From: an uncultured Collinsella sp.
GTDB taxonomy: Bacteria; Actinomycetota; Coriobacteriia; Coriobacteriales; Coriobacteriaceae
DNA length: 27,709 bases
Reading direction: 5' to 3'
NCBI GenBank assembly: GCA_902493895.1
Contig: CABUQW010000028.1
Coordinates: 1 to 27,709, forward strand
Shown here: positions 22,492 through 27,709 of the stretch, in pieces
Position numbering within the stretch: the first letter of the stretch is position 1
How the letters are laid out: the number at the start of each line of letters is the position of its first letter
Made by a program: the position numbers and the translations under genes
The notes under the pieces: generated by a model
Seen by the model: only the letters and a program-made list of their open reading frames with translations
Database searches by the model: none
Told to the model about the DNA's origin: nothing

Positions 22492-23910
22492 ATGGCCCTC
22501 ATCACTTCGTACCACGTCCCCGGCCTTTACGTCGAGGACCACAGCATCGACGTCCCCCTTGACTGGCGCGGCCTGGAGCCGATGCTCCTGGCCGTCGGCA
22601 GCACCATACGCCGCGGCGCTATTCCGGCACCCATCGCCGGCGCGCCCGAGAGCATCAAGCTCTTCTACCGCGTGGTTTGCGCGCCCGACCGCATCAACGA
22701 CGATCTGCCGCTGCTCCTGTTTTTGCAGGGCGGCCCCGGCGGCGAGAGCCCGCGTCCGCTGTCGCCCACAAGCGACGGCTGGATCGAGGAGGCCGTCAAG
22801 CACTTCCGCGTGGTCCTTCCCGACCAGCGCGGCACCGGACGCAGTAGCTGCGTGGACGGGCGCACGATTGCCGCCTTGGGCGATCGCGCCGAGGCAGCAG
22901 GCGCCAATGCGGCCCGCTCGCAGGCGGACTTCCTCAAGCGCCACCTCGCCAGCTCCATCGTGCGCGATTTTGAGTACTTGCGCCTGGTGGGCTTTGGCGG
23001 CAAGCCGTGGGTCACGCTCGGCCAGAGCTACGGCGGCTTTTTGACGCTGAGCTATCTGTCGCTCTTCCCCGAGGGCGTGGCGGCGAGCTTTACCTGCGGC
23101 GGCATCCCCCACGTGCCGGCGAGCGCCAGCGAGGTCTACGCGCACACCTTCCCGCGCATGGCCGCCAAGACGCAGCAGTATTACGACCGCTACCCCGCCG
23201 ACGTCGAGCGCGTGGCAGCCCTGGCCGATGCGCTCGAGGCACAGAAGCCCGTGCTGCCCGACGGCTCGCCGATGACGGTCGAGCGCCTACAGCTCATGGG
23301 CAGCGACTTTGGCATGAAGCCGAGCTTTGAACGCATGCATTGGATTATCGATCACGCTTTTGTTGATGGCGACGGCACGCTGACCTGCAACGCCTCGGTA
23401 TCTGACAGCTTTTTGATGCGCGCCTTCGAGCGCACCAACACGCGCACGAATCCGCTGTACTGGACGCTGCAGGAGTTCATATACGCCGACGGTGACACTA
23501 TGCCCATTGGCTGGGCCGCGGCTGAAGAGAAGGCTCACCGCACCGAGTTCGACACCCTCGCGCGCCCGCTCATGTTTACCGGCGAGGCCATGTTCCCGTG
23601 GATGTTAGAGCAGATGCCCGAGCTCAAGCCCTTCAAGCCCGCCATGGACCTGCTGATGGAAGACACAAGCTGGGACAAGATCTACGACCCGCAGCGCCTG
23701 GCCTGCAACGAAGTGCCGCTCCAGGCCGCGGTGTATTTCGACGACATGTACGTGGATTCGGACCTGCAGCTCGACACGCTCAGCCGCGTGGGCAACTCGC
23801 ATGCCTGGGTAACCAACGAGTTCGAGCACGACGGCCTGCACGGCAGCGTGGTGTTCAAGCGCCTCTTCGACGAAGCACTCAACCGCGGAGACCTGCGCCG
23901 GATCTTCTAA
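22492..23910 (+). CDS. alpha/beta-hydrolase, S33 family proline iminopeptidase-like
   Basis: 472 residues from ATG 22492 (GGAAGA upstream; an ATG at 22411 lacks a site). The features match larger S33 prolyl aminopeptidases: oxyanion-hole region LLLFLQGGPGGESPRPL, VVLPDQRGTGRSS, the nucleophile elbow LGQSYGGFLTL with S179, an acid candidate in YFDDMYVDSDLQ, and a late His in VGNSHAWVTNEFEHDGLHG. Such enzymes release N-terminal proline from peptides. There is no signal peptide, so it is likely cytoplasmic. A weak promoter (TTGCGC at 22423, TAGAAT at 22448, 19-base spacing) overlaps the divergent proA leader. Its place between proA and proB suggests a proline-related role, but this is inference. 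Confidence 0.85.
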   Translation: MALITSYHVPGLYVEDHSIDVPLDWRGLEPMLLAVGSTIRRGAIPAPIAGAPESIKLFYRVVCAPDRINDDLPLLLFLQGGPGGESPRPLSPTSDGWIEEAVKHFRVVLPDQRGTGRSSCVDGRTIAALGDRAEAAGANAARSQADFLKRHLASSIVRDFEYLRLVGFGGKPWVTLGQSYGGFLTLSYLSLFPEGVAASFTCGGIPHVPASASEVYAHTFPRMAAKTQQYYDRYPADVERVAALADALEAQKPVLPDGSPMTVERLQLMGSDFGMKPSFERMHWIIDHAFVDGDGTLTCNASVSDSFLMRAFERTNTRTNPLYWTLQEFIYADGDTMPIGWAAAEEKAHRTEFDTLARPLMFTGEAMFPWMLEQMPELKPFKPAMDLLMEDTSWDKIYDPQRLACNEVPLQAAVYFDDMYVDSDLQLDTLSRVGNSHAWVTNEFEHDGLHGSVVFKRLFDEALNRGDLRRIF

Positions 23911-23919
23911 CTAAAGAGA

Positions 23920-23998
23920 GTCCCCACCTGCCGGCACAAAAGGAACGTCCCCAAGTGCCGAACAAGTGCCGGCAACGACAATGCCGCAGGTAGAGGAC
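23920..23998. repeat. REP-like imperfect palindrome
   Basis: GTCC (23920), ACCTGC (23926-23931) and GCCGGCAC (23930-23937) are mirrored by GTGCCGGC (23966-23973), GCAGGT (23986-23991) and GGAC (23995-23998). GTCCCC occurs again inside. It lies directly behind the hydrolase stop and has no T-run. Confidence 0.55.
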
Positions 23999-24007
23999 GG
24001 AAAGCGA

Positions 24008-24105
24008 AAACGCCCCTAAGCGAGCAAGGTGACGTGAAAGAGGAGGGCATTGACCTTTTGGTCATGCCCGACGATTGAACGTCAGATTGCCGCTTAGGGG
24101 CGTTT
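24008..24105. other. 98-nt three-tier hairpin between convergent genes
   Basis: The outer stem AAACGCCCCTAAGCG (24008-24022) pairs perfectly with 24091-24105. After a one-base bulge GCAA/TTGC pairs. TGACGT (24030-24035) pairs with ACGTCA (24079-24084). After a 9/9 internal loop, GGGCATTGACC (24045-24055) pairs with GGTCATGCCC (24060-24069) with one bulged T and a TTTT loop. It ends 14 bases from the proB stop and may serve as terminator for both flanking genes (TTT on one side, TTTT on the other), but it is far larger than a normal terminator. Confidence 0.75.
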
Positions 24106-24119
24106 GCAGCGTCAATTGG

Positions 24120-25247
24120 TTATGCAAATACGATCAAGTTATCCCTGTGTATCGCCGGCTTCTCGGCCAGGTCTGCCAGCAGGCGGTTGCTGGCAATCTG
24201 GTCTTGGCGGCGACCGGCAGCAAGTTCCAGCACGTCCGAATCGGCCTCGGCGATACCGCGGGCGACGACCATACCGCTCGGATCGCACACATCGAGCACA
24301 TCGCCCTCGGCAAACTGGCCATCGACCTCGCGAATACCCACCGCAAGCAAGGAAGAGCCACGGCTGACCAGCGCCTTCGCAGCACCATCATCAACCGTCA
24401 CCGAGCCATGCGCCTTGTCGCCCAGTGCGATCCACAGCTTGCGGGGTGCGATGTCCAGACGCTCCGCCGGCGGATCGAACAGCGTGCCCACGCCCTCGCC
24501 GCGGGCGAGGCGCACGAGCGCATCGGGCTCCTCACCCGAGCAAATCACGCTCTGAATACCCGCCGTCATCAGGATGCGGCTCGCGCGAATCTTGGTGATC
24601 ATGCCGCCCGTGCCCACCGAAGTCGAAGAATCGCCTGCCGAGGCGATAATCTTGGCATCGATCTTATGCACGACAGGAACAAACTCGGCCGTGGGGTCCT
24701 CATGCGGATTGGCAGTATAGAGACCATCGATGTCCGAGAGCGTCACGCACAGATCGGCAGAAACCAGGCAGCTCACAAGCGCCGCCAGCGTGTCGTTGTC
24801 GCCAAACTTGATCTCGTCGACGGTGACGGTATCGTTCTCGTTGACGACCGGCACCACGCCCAGCTCAACCAGGCGCAGCAGGGCGTCGCGCGCGTGCAGG
24901 TAGGACGTGCGGCGGGCCGTATCGTGGCGCGTGAGCAGCACGAGCGAGGTGAGCAGGTCGCGCGCATGGAACTCCTCGTCGTAGGCCGACGAGATGATGC
25001 ACTGGCCGGCCGAGGCGCAGGCCTGCAGGCTCGGCAGGTCGCCGACCGGCTTGCGGTCGAAACCCAACACGGGATAGCCACAGGCGATAGCGCCCGAGCT
25101 CACCACGACCAGACGCCAGCCGAGCTTGCGCAGCGCTGCGGCCTGATCGGCAAGTCCGCCGATAAAGGCGCGGTTGACCTTGCCATCGGCACCCACCACC
25201 GTGGACGAACCGATCTTTACCACCATCGTTTTATAAGAAGTCGTCAT
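24120..25247 (-). CDS. proB: glutamate 5-kinase
   Basis: 375 residues. It phosphorylates glutamate with ATP to gamma-glutamyl phosphate, the first and feedback-controlled step of proline synthesis. The amino-acid kinase domain shows MVVKIGSSTVV, LVVVSSGAIACG, SLQACASAGQ, VPVVNENDTV, FGDNDTLAALVS, LSDIDGLYTANP and SVGTGGMITKIRAS. A C-terminal PUA domain (about 280-375) begins near RKLWIALGDKAHGSV. The ATG at 25247 is chosen for family length; neither it nor Met8 has a clear ribosome site. It follows pncB by 79 bases with only a T-less hairpin (25286-25319) between, so co-transcription with pncB is likely. Confidence 0.96.
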   Translation of the reverse strand: MTTSYKTMVVKIGSSTVVGADGKVNRAFIGGLADQAAALRKLGWRLVVVSSGAIACGYPVLGFDRKPVGDLPSLQACASAGQCIISSAYDEEFHARDLLTSLVLLTRHDTARRTSYLHARDALLRLVELGVVPVVNENDTVTVDEIKFGDNDTLAALVSCLVSADLCVTLSDIDGLYTANPHEDPTAEFVPVVHKIDAKIIASAGDSSTSVGTGGMITKIRASRILMTAGIQSVICSGEEPDALVRLARGEGVGTLFDPPAERLDIAPRKLWIALGDKAHGSVTVDDGAAKALVSRGSSLLAVGIREVDGQFAEGDVLDVCDPSGMVVARGIAEADSDVLELAAGRRQDQIASNRLLADLAEKPAIHRDNLIVFA

Positions 25248-25326
25248 ACGTCAAACCAATCAACTGTTCAGCGAACGGCCGAGCTGGCGGCCAAGGGAGC
25301 GTGACTCGCCCCTACCGCCCAAGGAA

Positions 25327-26832
25327 TTAGTGAGCCCAGGGAAAGGCAGAGGCCGCGGCCATGTTCTTGCGCACGAGCTCGTCGCGCACCTGAGCCAGGC
25401 CCTGCTCCATGCCCACCACATAGGTCTGCGGGTACAGGAAGCGCTTGAAAGCTGCGTCCAGATGATCGAGTGCCCAAGCACAGCGCTCGCGCGCGTCCTG
25501 GATGCTCTCACGCGGAGCCACCGCACTGCCATCGCGCACGATCGGCACCAGCAGCTCGCGATACTCAAGTTCGGACACGTCAGTCACCAGGGCGGCATCA
25601 TTCACGGCCACGAGGGTATTGCCGCGCGCGGCGCCCTCCCCCGCCAGATGGTCCTCGTCGTAGATCATGTCGCAGACCGGGCCGCCAAAGCCGTCGTAAT
25701 AACGGCGCACGTGTTGCACACCCGGGATCGTGCGCTTGTAGGGCTGCTCGGAGAGCTTGACCACCGGCGTCCATGGATCTGCCTCGCTCGCACGGCGGGC
25801 GGAAAGCTTGTACACGCCGCCCAGCGCCGGCTGGTCATAGCAGGTCGCGAGCTTGGTACCCACGCCAAAGCTGTCGATGGGCGCGCCCTGGTCGAGCAGC
25901 GACTGAATCGTGTACTCATCAAGATCGTTGGAAACCGAGATCCCCACATAGGGCAGGCCCTCAGCATCAAAACGGCCGCGGACATACTTGGACAGCTTGG
26001 CGAGGTCGCCCGAGTCGATGCGAATAGCCGACAGGCGCTCGCCCACCGCCTCCATCTCCTTGGCAACCGTAATGGCATGCTCGCAGCCCTCGCGTACATC
26101 GTAGGTGTCGATGAGCAGCGTACAGTTCTTGGGGCTCGACTTGGCAAATGCGCGGAAGGCCTCGAGCTCGGAATCGAAGCTCATCACCCAGCTGTGCGCA
26201 TGCGTGCCAAAGACGGGAATACCGTAGCGGCGGCCGGCGAGCACATTGGACGTAGAGGAGCAGCCGGCAACGTAGCTCGCGCGCGCAACGGCCAGGCCGC
26301 CATCGGGACCCTGGGCTCGGCGCAGGCCAAACTCCGCCACGGGGCGACCGTCGGCGGCGAGCACCACGCGCGCCGTCTTGGTGGCGACAAGCGTCTGGAA
26401 CCCGACGATGTTGAGCAGCGCCGTCTCGAGCAGCTGGCACTCCAGCGCGGGGCCGGTGACGCGCACCATGGGCTCGCGCGGAAAGACGAGCTCGCCCTCG
26501 GGCACGGCGTCGATGTTTACATGCGCACGAAAATCGCGCAGGTAGTCGAGGAATCCAGGTTTGAACATCGCGCCGCCGGCAGGGGCCTGGAGCGAGGCGA
26601 GGTAGTCGATGTCCTCGGGCGTAAAGCGCAGATTCTCGACCAGCTCGGGCAGTTCGGCGGTGCCGCACATGACGGCATAGGCGCTGCCAAAGGGATGGTC
26701 GCGGTAAAACGCGGTAAAACAACCCTGCTCATTGGCCTTGCCGCTCTCCCACAGGCCCTGGGCCATAGTGAGCTCGTACAGATCGGTGAGCATTGCAATG
26801 TCGGTGGGATGCGAGATGTCGGTCAAAGCCAT
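25327..26832 (-). CDS. pncB: nicotinate phosphoribosyltransferase
   Basis: 501 residues. It joins nicotinate to PRPP to give nicotinate mononucleotide in NAD salvage (Preiss-Handler pathway). Visible are the N-terminal LTDLYELTMAQGLWESG, FGLRRAQGPDGGLAVARASY, the conserved histidines in VFGTHAHSWVMSF (H211, H213; one is the phosphorylatable His of the family), IRIDSGDLAKLSKYVR, ISVSNDLDEYTI and SFGVGTKLATCYDQPALGGVYKL. The length fits the longer Gram-positive type. The start ATG has AAAGGTCG upstream. It follows the small membrane-protein gene by 84 bases on the same strand and precedes proB. Confidence 0.96.
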   Translation of the reverse strand: MALTDISHPTDIAMLTDLYELTMAQGLWESGKANEQGCFTAFYRDHPFGSAYAVMCGTAELPELVENLRFTPEDIDYLASLQAPAGGAMFKPGFLDYLRDFRAHVNIDAVPEGELVFPREPMVRVTGPALECQLLETALLNIVGFQTLVATKTARVVLAADGRPVAEFGLRRAQGPDGGLAVARASYVAGCSSTSNVLAGRRYGIPVFGTHAHSWVMSFDSELEAFRAFAKSSPKNCTLLIDTYDVREGCEHAITVAKEMEAVGERLSAIRIDSGDLAKLSKYVRGRFDAEGLPYVGISVSNDLDEYTIQSLLDQGAPIDSFGVGTKLATCYDQPALGGVYKLSARRASEADPWTPVVKLSEQPYKRTIPGVQHVRRYYDGFGGPVCDMIYDEDHLAGEGAARGNTLVAVNDAALVTDVSELEYRELLVPIVRDGSAVAPRESIQDARERCAWALDHLDAAFKRFLYPQTYVVGMEQGLAQVRDELVRKNMAAASAFPWAH

Positions 26833-26916
26833 GGGGCGACCTTTCGGATGTGTGGTACAGAATTTGAGGGTTAGACGAGAGCAGAGGATGCGGACATGAC
26901 GCCCGATGCAAATCGG

Positions 26917-27375
26917 TTAGAGCAGGCCCATGCTGGTCAGGATCGTGTAGCCCATAAAGATGACAAACGCGATGAGGGCAAGGACAATGATGATTTTTTG
27001 AGCCGGCGCCATGCCAGGGATCTCGTTCTCGCCCGTAGGCTCCTTGGAGGTAACCATGCGCTGGGCAAAGGTCATCTCGTCACGGCTCGACTTGGGCTCG
27101 TCGGACTTGGGACGAGCGGCCTTTTTAGGCTGAGGTTTGGGCGCGGCAGGTGCAGGCTTCGCAGCAGCGGGCTTGGGTGCAGGCGCGGGCGCCGATGCGG
27201 ATGCGGCGTTCGCGGCGACCTCCTCGGCCTTCGCACGCTCGGCACGCAGGGCAGCCAGCTCCTCACGCTCGCGACGGGCCTCTTCCCGAGCCTCGCGGCG
27301 GGCCTTCTCGGCGCGGAGCTCTTCCAACTCAGCGCGCTCCTCGTCGGACAATGGTTGGGACTCAAGCTCGGCCAT
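26917..27375 (-). CDS. hypothetical coiled-coil, tail-anchored membrane protein
   Basis: 152 residues, not recognised. The start is ATG 27375 (AAAGGG seven bases upstream); the frame extends 12 codons further without a site. Residues about 8-58 form a strongly charged helix or coiled coil (ERAELEELRAEKARREAREE). Residues 59-100 are an Ala/Pro/Lys linker (APAPAPKPAAAKPAPAAP), followed by RDEMTFAQRMVTSKE. Residues about 130-150 are a single hydrophobic segment, IIIVLALIAFVIFMGYTI, at the very end, implying an N-in tail anchor. It lies just behind the tRNA-Ala terminator and before pncB, and no function can be inferred. Confidence 0.75.
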   Translation of the reverse strand: MAELESQPLSDEERAELEELRAEKARREAREEARREREELAALRAERAKAEEVAANAASASAPAPAPKPAAAKPAPAAPKPQPKKAARPKSDEPKSSRDEMTFAQRMVTSKEPTGENEIPGMAPAQKIIIVLALIAFVIFMGYTILTSMGLL

Positions 27376-27393
27376 GGTACAGCCCTTTCTTTT

Positions 27394-27425
27394 AAAAAAA
27401 GCCGCCGACACAATGTCAGCGGCTT
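27394..27425 (-). terminator. terminator of tRNA-Ala
   Basis: Leftward, AAGCCGCTGACA-TTG-TGTCGGCGGCTT pairs throughout (one G-U) and is followed by a run of T. It ends 18 bases before the ATG of the next gene. Confidence 0.92.
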
Positions 27426-27439
27426 ATCAAATCCAAGGG

Positions 27440-27512
27440 TGGAGACGAAGGGAGTCGAACCCTCGGCCTCTGCCATGCGACGGCAGCGCTCTCCCAACTG
27501 AGCTACGTCCCC
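27440..27512 (-). tRNA. tRNA-Ala, anticodon CGC
   Basis: Acceptor GGGGACG pairs with CGTCTCC including the G3-U70 wobble that marks alanine tRNAs. Anticodon arm CTGCC-GTCGCAT-GGCAG gives anticodon CGC (codon GCG). T arm is GAGGG-TTCGACT-CCCTT, with A73. CCA is not encoded (CCC follows). Confidence 0.96.
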
Positions 27513-27525
27513 AGGACAAGTCGAT

Positions 27526-27553
27526 ATTTTACCTACGGCTCGCCAACTGTCAA
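27526..27553 (-). promoter_or_regulatory. promoter of tRNA-Ala
   Basis: Leftward consensus TTGACA (27548-27553), 16 bases, TAAAAT (27526-27531), 13 bases before the tRNA. Confidence 0.85.
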
Positions 27554-27618
27554 CGCCCAATAACCAGTCTTTTTGGGGCGCGGCTTTTTTGCCTTGATTA
27601 TCGACTTTATCCGAACAC

Positions 27619-27658
27619 TTCCCACATTCATCCGCACATGTGCGGATGAATGTGGGAA
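27619..27658. repeat. perfect 40-bp palindrome
   Basis: TTCCCACATTCATCCGCACA is followed directly by its exact reverse complement, with no central spacer. No T-run follows and no gene borders it within the window. The sequence turns markedly GC-rich from about 27665. Nothing else coding is seen in 27554-27709. Confidence 0.95.
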
Positions 27659-27709
27659 CCCGATACCCTGAGGGCCGGATCGGCCGGCCCCGGGAGATCG
27701 GAGGACGGC

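Noticed and set aside
24008..24105. Integron attC site
   Set aside because: The long hairpin has bulged bases like attC, but the conserved R' and R'' core motifs and any integrase gene are absent.
25286..25319. Terminator between pncB and proB
   Set aside because: A stable GC hairpin exists (GGCGG/CCGCC outer arms) but no T-run follows on the minus strand, so read-through into proB is more likely.
27619..27658. XerCD dif or ParB parS site
   Set aside because: The palindrome matches neither the dif consensus nor the parS 16-mer.

Overview
The window looks like a chromosomal segment of a high-GC, anaerobic gut actinobacterium of the Collinsella type (Coriobacteriia). This is an inference from gene content (SUF system with SufU, NifU-like/GGGtGRT pair, Rho with a long basic N-terminal extension, CarD-like protein), from GC-rich codon use, and from the many short hairpin repeats between genes. 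No species marker is present.

Layout. 1-2009: end of a suf operon on the + strand (sufD 3' end, sufS, sufU), genes overlapping, closed by a strong terminator. 2010-3822: gene-poor stretch carrying a REP-associated (Y1/HUH) transposase on the - strand whose catalytic tyrosine is replaced by serine. 3823-5580: two-gene + operon of a NifU-like scaffold and a GGGtGRT protein, a conserved but functionally uncharacterised pair. 5873-7399: FAD-dependent oxidoreductase of the fumarate reductase/aspartate oxidase fold. 7440-8104: - strand tRNA cluster (His, Lys-CUU, Lys-CUU) with its own promoter, followed by a duplicated terminator block and a 20-nt remnant of a further tRNA-Lys. 8215-10428: PLP aminotransferase and ROK sugar kinase (+). 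10543-15285: - strand VanZ-like protein, an Ala/Asp-rich membrane protein, and rho (857 residues). 15550-17441: IS110-family element whose transposase ends in an XRE-like helix-turn-helix, lying between copies of a non-coding repeat. 17635-19488: argS (-). 19831-21023: CarD-like protein and HD-domain protein (+), each followed by the same covarying hairpin terminator. 21093-26832: proline biosynthesis (proA, proB) and NAD salvage (pncB) on the - strand, with an S33-type peptidase on the + strand between proA and proB. 26917-27512: small coiled-coil, tail-anchored membrane protein and tRNA-Ala(CGC), with the tRNA promoter. The window closes with a perfect 40-bp palindrome and a GC-rich edge.

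How the genes connect. SufS/SufU supply sulfur and scaffold Fe-S clusters, and the NifU-like protein upstream of GGGtGRT suggests a second, undefined Fe-S-linked function nearby. ProB and ProA catalyse the first two steps of proline synthesis from glutamate, and the hydrolase between them may release N-terminal proline from peptides. The richest unexplained signal is non-coding: at least six different hairpin/palindrome types sit between convergent or terminal genes. The best are the three-tier hairpin at 24008-24105 and the 40-bp palindrome at 27619-27658.

All calls were made by reading the sequence. No database search or folding program was run.
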